A DNA stretch of 43,088 bases from a virus. Position numbers and translations under genes: made by a program. Position 1 is the first letter of the stretch; each line of letters starts with the position of its first letter. The notes under the pieces were generated by a model that saw nothing but the letters and a program-made list of their open reading frames with translations, ran no database searches and was not told the DNA's origin. The stretch spans positions 1-43,088 of IMG/VR virus record IMGVR_UViG_3300045136_000164; one strand, given 5' to 3'. Positions 30,810 through 38,353 of this stretch are shown here, piece after piece.

Positions 30810-31130
30810 ATGGCCGCCACCAACATTCCATCGTTCACGGCCCCCCGGGCCACGTCGCTGGCCGTCCGCCTCCGCCGCCTTCGGAATCTGGTGGCCGGGA
30901 CAGACGGAACCGGCGCTACGGTCGTGATGACCCTTCGGGACGCGGCCGGCGCGGCCGTCACCAACGCGACGGCGCTTCCCCTGACGCTGGTCGCGGGGAC
31001 CGTGGCCGACTACGCCGGCGTCATCCCCGGGACCCTGACGGTCACGGTGGGCGCTCCGTACCTGCTGGAAGTGACCGCCACGGTCGGCGGATACACCCGC
31101 CTGTGGCCGGTCCGGGTCGTCTTCGCCTGA
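30810..31130 (+). CDS. Small strand-rich virion protein (106 aa)
   Basis: ATG 30810. N-terminal APRATSLAVRLRRLRNLVA is followed by a beta sandwich pattern (VVMTLRDAAGAAVTNATALP; VTVGAPYLLEVTATVGGYTR) ending in WPVRVVFA, like small BppU-type or Ig-like fibre adaptor domains. Last gene of the structural block. Confidence 0.7.
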   Translation: MAATNIPSFTAPRATSLAVRLRRLRNLVAGTDGTGATVVMTLRDAAGAAVTNATALPLTLVAGTVADYAGVIPGTLTVTVGAPYLLEVTATVGGYTRLWPVRVVFA

Positions 31131-31137
31131 GTCCGCG

Positions 31138-31160
31138 AACCCGCCGGCGTCGCGCGGGTT
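31138..31160 (+). terminator. Hairpin after the last structural gene
   Basis: AACCCGC 31138-31144 pairs with GCGGGTT 31154-31160 over a 9-base loop, 8 bases after the last structural stop. No T-run. A terminator role is inferred from position. Confidence 0.5.
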
Positions 31161-31194
31161 GCCCGGAATCGCGTGACGGATGACCGGCGCGCAA

Positions 31195-31310
31195 GGCGAA
31201 ACGATGCAATGGAGGGTGCAAAGCATCTGCAATGCACAAGCAATGCATATGCATATAAAGTAAAGAAAGATAAAGAGAAGCAACAACAACCCGGCCAATT
31301 GTAACGAAAT
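31195..31310 (+). other. AT-rich island with short repeats, candidate replication origin
   Basis: About 115 bases are conspicuously A/T-rich in a roughly 70% GC genome. The left part has GCAATG repeats (TGCAATG 31205, TGCAATGCA 31228, GCAATGCAT 31240) and two ATGCAT palindromes (31243, 31249). The right part has TAAAG repeats (31256, 31261, 31271) and purine-rich DNA. It lies between the structural and replication blocks. Iterons plus an easily melted tract are typical of phage origins; an attachment or regulatory site is an alternative. Confidence 0.5.
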
Positions 31311-31321
31311 CGCGGGCCGCC

Positions 31322-31350
31322 TTGCGCGCAACGCATGGGAGCGGTAATCT
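31322..31350 (+). promoter_or_regulatory. Promoter of the early region, palindromic -35, TTGCGC-17-TAATCT
   Basis: TTGCGC 31322-31327 in TTGCGCGCAA (31322-31331); TAATCT 31345-31350; spacer 17. Directly downstream of the AT-rich island and upstream of the DUF932 gene. Expected start about 31357. Confidence 0.82.
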
Positions 31351-31356
31351 CACGGC

Positions 31357-31377
31357 GTCGGGGGATTGACCCCTGAC
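31357..31377 (+). ncRNA. 5'-terminal mRNA hairpin, different sequence
   Basis: GTCGGGGG 31357-31364 pairs with CCCCTGAC 31370-31377 (one G-T pair) around loop ATTGA. It starts at the expected transcription start. Same stem-loop shape as at 10258 but unrelated sequence. Confidence 0.65.
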
Positions 31378-31403
31378 ACTCACCCAATCCTGAGGCCCGA
31401 CCC

Positions 31404-32477
31404 ATGGCACACAAACCCGACCGCAACACGGAAACCGGCACCGCCACTGTCTCCTCCGTCCTTCAGGATATGTGGCACCGCGAAGGTCACGTCATTTCGG
31501 ACGCGCCGTCGCGCGAGGCCGCCCAGAAGCGCGCCGGCCACGACTTCACGGTGAAGCTCTACCCGATGGCCGTGGAACTCCCGACCGACGACGGCGCGGG
31601 CACCTTCACCCGCCGCGTGGACGGGTCGTTCGCCACGGTTCGCACGGACCGGAACACGGTGCTGGGGGTCGTCGGCCCGGACTACCAGCCCCTTCAGAAC
31701 GACGACGCCTTCGCCGTGCTGGACCCGATGCTGGACGCCGGCCTGTTGACCCTGACCACGGCCGGGACGTTCCGGGGCGGCCGGGACGTCTGGATGCAAG
31801 GCGAGTTTGTGGCGGAGAAGCTGGGCCCCAAGGCGTCGGCGTTCTTCACGTCGGAGGGGATTCGCCCCTACGTGCTGGTGTTGAACAACCACGCCGGCCG
31901 CCGCGCGGCCACGGTCCACTTCACCCCGGTCCGGGTCGTGTGCGCGAACACGCTCCGCGCGGCGCTGGCCCACTTCGGGACCGCCCTGAAGACGGGCAAC
32001 GCGGCCCGCGTCCGCCACACGAAGAACGTGGCCGCGAATCTGGCCGGCGCCACGGCCGGGCTGGTGGCCGCCAGGGGGCTGGCCGACGGGTTCGAAACGG
32101 TCGCGGCGGACTTCCTGACGCTCCGGAACTTCACCCTGAGCCCGGACCAGTTCCGGAAGCTGGTGCTGGACGTGGTCGCACCGGACCCGCGCGACTCCGC
32201 GAAGTTCAACGCCAAGTCCCGGAAGGCCGATTCGTCGGTGGCCCGCGCCGCCGCGCGCCGCACGGAATTGACCCGCCTGTGGACCGACGGCGCTGGCCAC
32301 ACGGGCGACCTGTCCGCGTGGGAGGCGTGGAACGGCGTGGTGGAGGCGCTGGACCACGACGCGGCCGGCCTCTGGCCGACGCGCGGGGAAGACGGCCGCA
32401 TCGCCTCCGAGTTCGGCGGCGCCATCGGGACCGCCAAGACGGACAGCCTTCGCGCCCTGCTGGCGGCCGCGCGCTAG
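31404..32477 (+). CDS. DUF932 / phage-plasmid-like protein (357 aa)
   Basis: ATG 31404 follows AATCCTGAGG (31386-31395) by 8 bases. The motifs LGVVGPDYQPLQNDDAFAVL, VLNNHAGRRAATVHFTPVRV and VCANTLRAAL are the hallmarks of the DUF932 (TIGR03299) family found in phages and plasmids. The biochemical role of the family is not established; it is often near early or defence/regulatory genes and may be abundant. Here it is the first early gene. Confidence 0.88.
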   Translation: MAHKPDRNTETGTATVSSVLQDMWHREGHVISDAPSREAAQKRAGHDFTVKLYPMAVELPTDDGAGTFTRRVDGSFATVRTDRNTVLGVVGPDYQPLQNDDAFAVLDPMLDAGLLTLTTAGTFRGGRDVWMQGEFVAEKLGPKASAFFTSEGIRPYVLVLNNHAGRRAATVHFTPVRVVCANTLRAALAHFGTALKTGNAARVRHTKNVAANLAGATAGLVAARGLADGFETVAADFLTLRNFTLSPDQFRKLVLDVVAPDPRDSAKFNAKSRKADSSVARAAARRTELTRLWTDGAGHTGDLSAWEAWNGVVEALDHDAAGLWPTRGEDGRIASEFGGAIGTAKTDSLRALLAAAR

Positions 32478-32541
32478 GCTCGCCCGCTCCCGCTCCGCCG
32501 ACGCCCCGGGTTCACGCCCGGGGCGTCTGGCGTTTGGGGGA

Positions 32542-32570
32542 TTGCGCGCACGGCCGCGCGCCGATAGGAT
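32542..32570 (+). promoter_or_regulatory. Promoter, TTGCGC-17-TAGGAT
   Basis: TTGCGC 32542-32547 (TTGCGCGCAC), TAGGAT 32565-32570, spacer 17, upstream of the HTH gene at 32598. Confidence 0.78.
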
Positions 32571-32597
32571 GGGCCATACCCTTTCCACGGAACCCCT

Positions 32598-32897
32598 ATG
32601 CCCGCCCGCCGCACCCGTCGCCGTTCCCGTCCCGCCGCGTCCCTTGCCGACACGCCGGCGCCCACCGGTATCCTCTCCCGGCTGGCCATGGAAACGGGCC
32701 GGTCGGAGTCGCACCTGTCCCGGGTCATCCGGGGCGAGCGGGTGTCCAAGGCCCTGACGGCCGAAATTGAGACGGCCGCCGGCCGGCCCATTGCCGAAAT
32801 CCGGGAGCAACTGGCCCGCGACGGCGTGGACCGGGCCGTGGCGTCCGCCCAACGGGCCGGCGTGAACGTCTCCGTGGCCGTCACGCCCGCGCCGTAG
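32598..32897 (+). CDS. HTH regulator, Cro/repressor-like (99 aa)
   Basis: ATG 32598. A basic N-terminal tail (ARRTRRRSR) precedes a helix-turn-helix of the lambda-repressor type: ILSRLAMETGRSESHLSRVI, then RGERVSKALTAEIETAAG. A C-terminal helix and strand (ASAQRAGVNVSVAV) may dimerise it. It is a good candidate for binding the TGCGCGCA operators, including the one in its own promoter. No cleavage (LexA-like) domain, so if the phage is temperate this alone is not proof. Confidence 0.78.
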   Translation: MPARRTRRRSRPAASLADTPAPTGILSRLAMETGRSESHLSRVIRGERVSKALTAEIETAAGRPIAEIREQLARDGVDRAVASAQRAGVNVSVAVTPAP

Positions 32898-32909
32898 AAC
32901 GCCCCGCGC

Positions 32910-32926
32910 GGGGCCGGAATGGCCCC
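32910..32926 (+). terminator. Hairpin after the HTH gene
   Basis: GGGGCC 32910-32915, loop GGAAT, GGCCCC 32921-32926, 12 bases after the HTH stop. No T-run. The alternative CCCCGCGCGGGG (32902-32913) overlaps it. Could separate the HTH transcript from the next gene. Confidence 0.45.
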
Positions 32927-32964
32927 GTGGCGGCCCGAACGCCCCCAACCCTGAGGATTCACCC

Positions 32965-33552
32965 GTGAAGCTCTACGAACTGGCCGCCGACGCGGCCGTA
33001 CTGGACCGCTGGCTGGACGAACACGCCGACGCTATCGCGGCGGCCGATGGCGAAGTCCCGCCGGAACTCGCGGCCCTGCTCGACCAGTCCGACGCGGCCA
33101 TGGCGGCCAAGGTCGCCGGCATTGTCCGGGTGATTCGGAATCACGACGCGGCCGCCGTCGCGGCCAAGGCGGAGGCCGCGCGCCTGTCGGCCGTCGCCAA
33201 GGCCCGGGCCGGGACGGTCGAGTCCCTGAAGCGGTATCTGGCCACGTCGCTGGGTATCGCCGGGATGCCCAAGGTCGTGACCGACGTCGGGACCGTGTCG
33301 GTCCAGAACAACCCGCCCGCCGTGGCGTTCACGGTGCCGGCGTCGCCGGCGCCGGACTTCCCGCTGGCGGAGTTCGTCGTGGAGACGGCGCCGGCGCGCG
33401 GCCCGGAATACGGGTTCGACCGGGCCCGGGCGCTGGCCGCGTGGAAGGCGGCCCACGCGGAGCCGGACCCGGACGTCCGGGAGGCGACACTGGCGACCCT
33501 CCGCGCGGCGGGGCTGGTCGTGACCGTGGGGACGTCGGTCCGGATTCGGTAG
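32965..33552 (+). CDS. Siphovirus Gp157-like protein (195 aa)
   Basis: GTG 32965 follows AACCCTGAGG (32947-32956) by 8 bases. LYELAADAAVLDRWLDEHAD at the start, a long helical hairpin (AAMAAKVAGIVRVIRNHDAA to RAGTVESLKRYLATSL) and a strand pair near VVTDVGTVSVQNNPPAV match the Gp157 family. Family members are linked to early phage functions and phage resistance in streptococci. Often next to SSB/recombination genes, as here. Confidence 0.82.
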   Translation: MKLYELAADAAVLDRWLDEHADAIAAADGEVPPELAALLDQSDAAMAAKVAGIVRVIRNHDAAAVAAKAEAARLSAVAKARAGTVESLKRYLATSLGIAGMPKVVTDVGTVSVQNNPPAVAFTVPASPAPDFPLAEFVVETAPARGPEYGFDRARALAAWKAAHAEPDPDVREATLATLRAAGLVVTVGTSVRIR

Positions 33553-33586
33553 CCGGCCGGCGGGACCGGGAGGACGCCAAGGGGGA

Positions 33587-33600
33587 CGGGCTGTTGCCCG
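33587..33600 (+). terminator. Small hairpin before the SSB promoter
   Basis: CGGGC 33587-33591, loop TGTT, GCCCG 33596-33600. Weak, in the 128-base gap after the Gp157-like gene. Confidence 0.3.
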
Positions 33601-33606
33601 CCCCCC

Positions 33607-33635
33607 TTGCGCGCAACGGTGCGGCCTTGTAGGCT
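33607..33635 (+). promoter_or_regulatory. Promoter, palindromic -35, TTGCGC-17-TAGGCT
   Basis: TTGCGC 33607-33612 in TTGCGCGCAA (33607-33616), TAGGCT 33630-33635, spacer 17. Drives the SSB-like gene; start about 33642. Confidence 0.83.
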
Positions 33636-33642
33636 TGGGCAT

Positions 33643-33661
33643 GGTCGGCATGGGGCCGACC
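33643..33661 (+). ncRNA. 5'-terminal mRNA hairpin, compensatory variant
   Basis: GGTCGGC 33643-33649, loop ATGGG, GCCGACC 33655-33661. Same 7-bp stem and 5-base loop as the element at 10258, but the third pair is T-A instead of C-G on the two arms, so pairing is conserved while sequence changes. Confidence 0.7.
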
Positions 33662-33680
33662 CCTTCCCGGAGTGTGGACG

Positions 33681-34457
33681 ATGGCTCGCACGTTTCCCCC
33701 GAAAGTCTCCCTTGCGATTGACGGCCCCGCCGTCGTCATGCGCGTGACGCGCGTGGACCGCTGGTCGGCCAAGCATGGCCCCAGCGTCACGGTCGAAGGG
33801 ATGCAACGCGACCGGACGATTGTCGCCGTGACCATGGACGAACCGACATGGGACCGTCAGGTGTCGCGCCCGGCCGTGAACCTGACCGACGCGACCGTGG
33901 TCGGCGTCGTGGTGTCCATCTACCGGATTGCCGGCGGCGGCAAGAATGGGTACGTGAACGTGGACCTTGGCATCCGGGGCGACGGCACGCCGTTCCCGGG
34001 CGGCCTCCCTCTCGCGGCGTACGACGCCACGGCGCCGGCCGCGAAGGCGGCCACGCCCGCCCCGGCCCCCACGAAGGCGTCCGCCGGCGCCGCCCGGCCG
34101 TCGGTCGAGGACGCGGCCGCGAAGTGGGCGGACGTCGTGGCCCGGGCGCGCGCGTGCTACGCGGCGTCCCTGAGCATCATGGGCGACGCGGACCCGCGCG
34201 CCACGGCCGCCTTCGCCTCCACCCTGTTTATCAACACGGACCGCGACGCGGTCGGCCAGTCGGGCGCCGTGGCCGCCGGGAAGGCACTGGGGGACCGTCC
34301 TCTGGCGCCGGCTCCCGCTCCGGTCGCGGCGGTCGAACCGCCGCCGGTCCGGACGTTCCCGCCGATGCGCGCGGCGTCCCCGGCGCGGCCGGGTGACGAG
34401 TTCGAAGACTTCCCGCCGGCGGGCCCGGAGGAAGGGGACGACGACCTTCCGTTCTAG
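33681..34457 (+). CDS. Single-stranded DNA-binding protein-like (258 aa)
   Basis: ATG 33681; an upstream in-frame GTG at 33672 is less likely. N-terminal 115 residues are strand-rich and OB-like (VVMRVTRVDRWSAKHGPSVT; ATVVGVVVSIYRIAGGGKNG). A Pro/Ala linker, a helical region and then an acidic tail ending EEGDDDLPF: the DDDxPF-type tip is the hallmark by which SSBs recruit partner proteins. Longer than E. coli SSB because of the inserted helical part. Acts in phage replication/recombination. Confidence 0.8.
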   Translation: MARTFPPKVSLAIDGPAVVMRVTRVDRWSAKHGPSVTVEGMQRDRTIVAVTMDEPTWDRQVSRPAVNLTDATVVGVVVSIYRIAGGGKNGYVNVDLGIRGDGTPFPGGLPLAAYDATAPAAKAATPAPAPTKASAGAARPSVEDAAAKWADVVARARACYAASLSIMGDADPRATAAFASTLFINTDRDAVGQSGAVAAGKALGDRPLAPAPAPVAAVEPPPVRTFPPMRAASPARPGDEFEDFPPAGPEEGDDDLPF

Positions 34458-34485
34458 GCCGCCCGACGACGACACGACGAACGAC

Positions 34486-34508
34486 CCCGCGCGCATGGGG
34501 CGCGCGGG
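34486..34508 (+). terminator. Strong GC hairpin after the SSB-like gene
   Basis: CCCGCGCGC 34486-34494, loop ATGGG, GCGCGCGGG 34500-34508: nine perfect pairs. It directly precedes AACCCTGAGG (34514-34523). It may be a terminator or, since the next gene lacks its own promoter, a regulatory/processing stem-loop with the same 5-base loop size as the 5' hairpins. Confidence 0.55.
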
Positions 34509-34532
34509 CCCCGAACCCTGAGGACTCGACCC

Positions 34533-34655
34533 ATGCTGGACGCTATCCCCGACAAGCCCACCCTTGACGTCATGCCACCGGCGCGCGACTTGCGGCTCGC
34601 GCGCGCCGTGGCCGCCCGGGTGGACAACGCCCGCACCATGGCGGGGTTCCGATGA
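34533..34655 (+). CDS. Very small protein (40 aa)
   Basis: ATG 34533 is placed 9 bases after AACCCTGAGG, the strongest start signal of this genome, and the stop overlaps the next ATG (ATGA at 34652). Sequence MLDAIPDKPTLDVM then a basic helix (ARDLRLARAVAARVDNART). Too short to assign; the start signal is the main support. Confidence 0.62.
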   Translation: MLDAIPDKPTLDVMPPARDLRLARAVAARVDNARTMAGFR

Positions 34656-34918
34656 CCCCGGCCGCCCTTCGGGGCGCCGGGGCGCCCCGGCCCACGTCGC
34701 CCTATGCCGTCGTCATCCGGGCCGCGACCCGGGACGTCGGGGCCGGCGTCTCGACCCGGTGGGTCGAGGCCGGCCTACGGGCCCACTTCGACGGGTCGCT
34801 AGGGGACGTCCCCCTTCACGCCTTCGTGGCCGCCGCCCGGGGAATCGCCCGGTGCATCGTGGACGGGTCGCTGTCCCCGGCCCATCTGGACGCGCTCGCG
34901 GACACCTACGGACTCTGA
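34652..34918 (+). CDS. Hypothetical 88-aa protein
   Basis: ATG 34652 overlaps the previous TGA. A strand start (PYAVVIRAATRDVG), then helices (VSTRWVEAGLRAHF; LHAFVAAARGIARCIVDGSL). Ends before the promoter at 34944. No family recognised. Confidence 0.68.
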   Translation: MTPAALRGAGAPRPTSPYAVVIRAATRDVGAGVSTRWVEAGLRAHFDGSLGDVPLHAFVAAARGIARCIVDGSLSPAHLDALADTYGL

Positions 34919-34930
34919 CGGATTCCCGCC

Positions 34931-34972
34931 GGTGCGCGCACCATTGCGCGCGCCGGTTCCCGCCGCTACCAT
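34931..34972 (+). promoter_or_regulatory. Promoter with a second operator-like palindrome; TTGCGC-17-TACCAT
   Basis: TTGCGC 34944-34949 and TACCAT 34967-34972, spacer 17. Just upstream is the perfect 12-bp palindrome GGTGCGCGCACC (34931-34942), which has the same TGCGCGCA core as TTGCGCGCAA. Drives the replication genes from 34996. Confidence 0.75.
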
Positions 34973-34995
34973 GCCCGCCCCTTCCCTCCCTGTCC

Positions 34996-35415
34996 ATGCC
35001 CAAGTTCGCCCCTGACGACGTCGAAGCGGCCGCGCGCCGGTCGCGCGTCTTCGTCCCGGAACCCGGCTCCCTGTTCGACCTTCCCCCGGGCCCGCCGGCC
35101 CCGGTGGACCGCCCGCCCCTCCCGACCGTGGCCGCCGGCGTGAAAGCCGCGACCGCCGGGAACGCCAACGTCGTGGCCGCGTGCCGGGACGCCATGGTCG
35201 CCAAGTCGAAGGCGGCCGCCGTGCGCGGCGTGAACGGCGAAGTCTCCGGCGACGACGCAACGCTTTGGATTCGCGCCCACGCGCCCCAGTTGGACCCCCG
35301 GGTGCTGGGGGGCGTCTTCCGGTCCGCCGGCTGGGAGTTCGTGCGGTGGGGCCAGTCGGCCCTCCCGGGCCGCCATGCGCGCGGCCTCCGCGTCTGGCGC
35401 TGGGCGGGCCGGTAG
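34996..35415 (+). CDS. Hypothetical 139-aa protein
   Basis: ATG 34996. Pro-rich N-terminal part, central Ala-rich helix (NVVAACRDAMVAKSKAAAV), and a C-terminal winged-helix-looking segment (ATLWIRAHAPQLDPRVLGGV, then FRSAGWEFVRWGQS and GLRVWRWAGR) as seen in phage early DNA-binding proteins. First of the replication genes, ending directly before the next ATG. Confidence 0.7.
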   Translation: MPKFAPDDVEAAARRSRVFVPEPGSLFDLPPGPPAPVDRPPLPTVAAGVKAATAGNANVVAACRDAMVAKSKAAAVRGVNGEVSGDDATLWIRAHAPQLDPRVLGGVFRSAGWEFVRWGQSALPGRHARGLRVWRWAGR

Positions 35416-36255
35416 ATGGCCCGCACGAAGAACCCCGCGCCGAGCGGGGAGGGCGGCGAACTTCCGGAGTCCCTGCGCTACTTCCCGTTCTACGCGGCGG
35501 AGTGGCTGACCGCCCCCGCCATCCGGGTCCTTCCGGCCGCCGCGCGCGGCGCCCTCGCGGACCTGTTGGCGTGGTCGTGGCGTCACGACGATTGCGCCTT
35601 GCCCGGGGATGACGCCACGCTGGCCCGGCTGGGCGGCCTGTCGCCGGCGGAGTGGGACGCGGTCGGCCCACTGGTCCGGGTCCTGTTGCCGGCGATTGCC
35701 GGCGACCCGGCCGGCCGGGTGCGGTCCCCGGTCCTGTTCGCCCGCTGGAAGTATGCGCGCGAGTCGTACGAAGCCCGCCGGGGCGCGGCGGCCGCGCGGT
35801 GGGGCCAGCAACGGCCCGCGCCGGGCCAGAATGGCCCCGTGGCGGGCGCGCGGGACGTGGTCGCGGCCATGTTGGCCGCCCGACCGGCGCTGGCCGCGTG
35901 GGCGGCCGCCGGCGACGTGCGCCGGGCCCTACTGGACGCGCTCGCGGACACCATGGGCGCCCCGCCTGTGGTCACGGAGGCGCTGGCCGACTTGGACGCG
36001 CGCATCCAAGGGATGTACGGCGCCGTGGACCCGGCCGCCGTGGCGGACGCGGTCGCGGACTATCTGGCCAAGCATCACGGCCGCGCCGGCGGCCTCTCCG
36101 CCTTCCGGACCTTCCTGAACGCCACGAAATCGCGCGGGCTCCGGGCGCGACCCGCGACCCGCGAGAACCCCGCCCTGTTGGGCCAGTCTGGCGCGGCGCT
36201 CGCGCGCAAGTACCTTGACGGTGGCCCTTCGACCCTTCCGGAGACTGACGAATGA
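35416..36255 (+). CDS. DUF1376-type replication protein (279 aa)
   Basis: ATG 35416 abuts the previous stop. N-terminal YFPFYAAEWLTAPAIRVLPA, then ARGALADLLAWSW, DCALPGDDATLARLGGLSPA and EWDAV match the DUF1376 family, which is common immediately before DnaC-like loaders and probably acts as an origin-binding or primosome protein. The C-terminal half is helical. Overlaps the loader by four bases (ATGA). Confidence 0.82.
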   Translation: MARTKNPAPSGEGGELPESLRYFPFYAAEWLTAPAIRVLPAAARGALADLLAWSWRHDDCALPGDDATLARLGGLSPAEWDAVGPLVRVLLPAIAGDPAGRVRSPVLFARWKYARESYEARRGAAAARWGQQRPAPGQNGPVAGARDVVAAMLAARPALAAWAAAGDVRRALLDALADTMGAPPVVTEALADLDARIQGMYGAVDPAAVADAVADYLAKHHGRAGGLSAFRTFLNATKSRGLRARPATRENPALLGQSGAALARKYLDGGPSTLPETDE

Positions 36256-37079
36256 CGTCCCTTACTACGGTCCTGCCGGCCGACCCGCCCGTCCGCGCGT
36301 GCCGGTGCGGCGCCCCGCTGGTCGGCGTGGCCATCCCCGATGCCGCCGTGCGCGTCCTCTATCCGACCCAATGCGGCCGGTGTCAGGCCGCCGCCGATGC
36401 CGCCGCCGCCGCCGCCACGGCTCGCCCCAAGGCCGCCCGGGTCCTCCGGGTCCCGGCCCGGTACGCGGAGGCGTCGCTGGCGAACTTCCCGCCGCGCCTG
36501 TCGCCGGCTGCCGGCCGCGAACCGGCCCACGACCCCGCCACGACGAACTCCCGCGACACGGTGGCCAGCCGATACGCCCGCTTGCACCAACTGGCCGTCC
36601 GGTACTGTGGGAACTGGGAGGCGCACCGGGCGCCGGCGACGCGGTTCCCGGCCGTCGTGCTGCTACTGGGCTCGCCCGGGAGTGGGAAGACGTGGCTGGC
36701 GTACGCCATGGCGCGCGCCATCGCGGAGACGACCGGGGACGTCGCGGTCGCCCTGACCCTGTCGGCCGCCGTAAAGGGGATTCGGGAGACGTGGCGGAAG
36801 GACCATCCGACGACGGAGCGCGCGGCCCTCGCGCGCCTGACCCGGCCGCCCCTGCTGGTGCTGGATGACGTCTCGCGCCACGCCTTCACGGGCGACCCGT
36901 GGGGTCACCTGTTCGACATTCTGGCGGAGCGGGAAAGCGAGTTGCGCCCGACCATCATCACGTCGAACGAACCGATGCCCGTCCTCGCGGAGTTTCTGGG
37001 CGCTCCCATCCTGTCCCGCGCCGCCGGCAACGTCTGGACCTTCCCGTCGGTGGACCTTCGCATGGAGGCGACCCCGTGA
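36252..37079 (+). CDS. DnaC-like helicase loader, AAA+ ATPase (275 aa)
   Basis: ATG 36252 overlaps the previous stop. N-terminal zinc ribbon (CRCG about residue 18, CGRC about 41), then RVPARYAEASLANFPPRL typical of DnaC/DnaI, Walker A GSPGSGKT (140-147), Walker B LLVLDDVS with D205/D206, and sensor-like IITSNEP. It would load the host replicative helicase at the phage origin, consistent with no phage helicase or polymerase. Confidence 0.88.
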   Translation: MTSLTTVLPADPPVRACRCGAPLVGVAIPDAAVRVLYPTQCGRCQAAADAAAAAATARPKAARVLRVPARYAEASLANFPPRLSPAAGREPAHDPATTNSRDTVASRYARLHQLAVRYCGNWEAHRAPATRFPAVVLLLGSPGSGKTWLAYAMARAIAETTGDVAVALTLSAAVKGIRETWRKDHPTTERAALARLTRPPLLVLDDVSRHAFTGDPWGHLFDILAERESELRPTIITSNEPMPVLAEFLGAPILSRAAGNVWTFPSVDLRMEATP

Positions 37080-37327
37080 CCCGCGCCGTCCTGTTCGTTC
37101 CCCTGTTCCCGTCGGCCGGCCTTCCGCCGGCCCAGCCCGGCGACAAGGTCCCCTTCGTCGGCGGCCCGCTGGACGGGGCCGACTGGCCGTTCCCGGTGCC
37201 GGTCCCGTCGGACCCGCACGACGCCGGCCGGTACTTCTACGCCACCCGGTACGGCCGCCGCGCCGGCCGGCCCTTCGTGCGGCTGGTCCTCCTGTACCGT
37301 CAGACGGGGGCCCATGTCGCCCGGTAG
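37076..37327 (+). CDS. Hypothetical 83-aa protein
   Basis: GTG 37076 overlaps the previous stop. Small strand-rich protein (FVGGPLDGADWPFPVPVPSD; ATRYGRRAGRPFVRLVLLYR). The VGGPLDG motif occurs in many short phage proteins of unknown function. Overlaps the next gene by 14 bases. Confidence 0.7.
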   Translation: MTRAVLFVPLFPSAGLPPAQPGDKVPFVGGPLDGADWPFPVPVPSDPHDAGRYFYATRYGRRAGRPFVRLVLLYRQTGAHVAR

Positions 37328-38030
37328 GCCGCCCCGGCTGGGTCGGATGCTGGCCGGCCTGAACGCCAAGGCAGAGGGGCGCCGCTTTGAGAAGGACGTG
37401 GCGGAGGCGCTGGGCGTCCTCGCGGAGTGGGGGCTGGTCGTCTCCGCCAAGGCGAACCCGTCCACGGTCGCCGTGGGCGAGCATCGGACGCGCATCTTCA
37501 CGGGCGGGACGGGGGGCGCCGACTTCCACGGGGTTGCGGCCGGCCCCTTCAGTCCGTCGGCCACGGTCCGGACGCCCGGCGTCGCCCTCGCGGTCGAGGC
37601 TAAGACGCTGTCCGACTACCGGGCGACGTGGAGCCCCATAAAGGCGGCGGAGGGGACGCGCCAGTACGACCGCCAGATGCGGCAAGCCCAGTACGTGCGC
37701 GACACGTACGCGCTGGCCGCCGGCGACCCGCTGGCCCGCGTCCGGGTGCCGGTCGGGTATCTGGTCTTCGTCCGTCCCGCTGGCGTCGTGGTGTTCGTGA
37801 CCGGCGGCCGGTCGCTCGACATGGTCGCGGCCGGCGAGAACGCCCCGCTGGGCGCGAAGGCGCGCGGGTCGGACGTCTTCGTCCCGCACCCGGTCCACCC
37901 GTGGGTCCGGTTCGGCCACGGCCGGGTCATCTACGGGACGGCCCGCCGGAAGGTGCTGGATTACAAGGGCCGGCCGATGACGTGGCCCGGTCACCTGCTG
38001 GACTTGCCCACGCTGTTCGGGTGGCCGTGA
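37314..38030 (+). CDS. RecU/Hjc-like Holliday junction resolvase or PD-(D/E)XK nuclease (238 aa)
   Basis: ATG 37314. GRRFEKDVAEAL with E26, GGADFHGV with D70, and LAVEAKTL with E95 and K97 form the PD-(D/E)XK catalytic set of RecU/Hjc-type endonucleases. A basic N-terminus and the stretch TRQYDRQMRQAQYVRDTYAL could bind DNA. It would resolve branched DNA before packaging. Longer than typical Hjc; other PD-(D/E)XK functions are possible. Confidence 0.75.
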   Translation: MSPGRPPRLGRMLAGLNAKAEGRRFEKDVAEALGVLAEWGLVVSAKANPSTVAVGEHRTRIFTGGTGGADFHGVAAGPFSPSATVRTPGVALAVEAKTLSDYRATWSPIKAAEGTRQYDRQMRQAQYVRDTYALAAGDPLARVRVPVGYLVFVRPAGVVVFVTGGRSLDMVAAGENAPLGAKARGSDVFVPHPVHPWVRFGHGRVIYGTARRKVLDYKGRPMTWPGHLLDLPTLFGWP

Positions 38031-38353
38031 CCCCAGACGGTCCCGTACAATCGGACCGCTGGTGGCGCTGGCAACCCGCCGGCGCCCTGACGTGCCCGGC
38101 CGGCCACCGCATCCCCCCGGACGTCCGGTTCGCCGGCCCCGGGGCCGTGCGCTGTCGCCACCGGGGCGCCGTGGGCCGCCGGCGCGGCGCGGCGTGCGGC
38201 CTCTGGCTGGTCGTCCTCCCGTACGACACGCCCGCCGGACTGGTCGTGCCGATGCGCGCCCACGTCCTGACGCTGGCCGCGTCAGAGGCGGACGTGGAGG
38301 CGGTCATCCTGTCGGGCGGGAAGCTCCGGGCGCTGGCGGACGCGACCCGGTGA
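38027..38353 (+). CDS. Zinc-ribbon-like protein (108 aa)
   Basis: GTG 38027 overlaps the previous stop. CPAGH, then CRHRG and a further Cys (AACG) are spaced as a Cys/His metal site (about residues 22-60). A basic segment (GRRRGA) and a strand-helix end (MRAHVLTLAASEADVEAVIL) follow. Function unknown. Confidence 0.65.
   Translation: MTPDGPVQSDRWWRWQPAGALTCPAGHRIPPDVRFAGPGAVRCRHRGAVGRRRGAACGLWLVVLPYDTPAGLVVPMRAHVLTLAASEADVEAVILSGGKLRALADATR

Noticed and set aside
32475-32480. TAGGCT after the DUF932 gene as a -10 box
   Set aside because: It contains the stop codon and has no TTGCGC-like box 16-17 bp upstream; same for TAGGCT at 3820.
13400-34508. Classical rho-independent terminators
   Set aside because: Hairpins at 13400, 31138, 32910 and 34486 lack T-runs; they are listed as hairpins with modest terminator confidence only.
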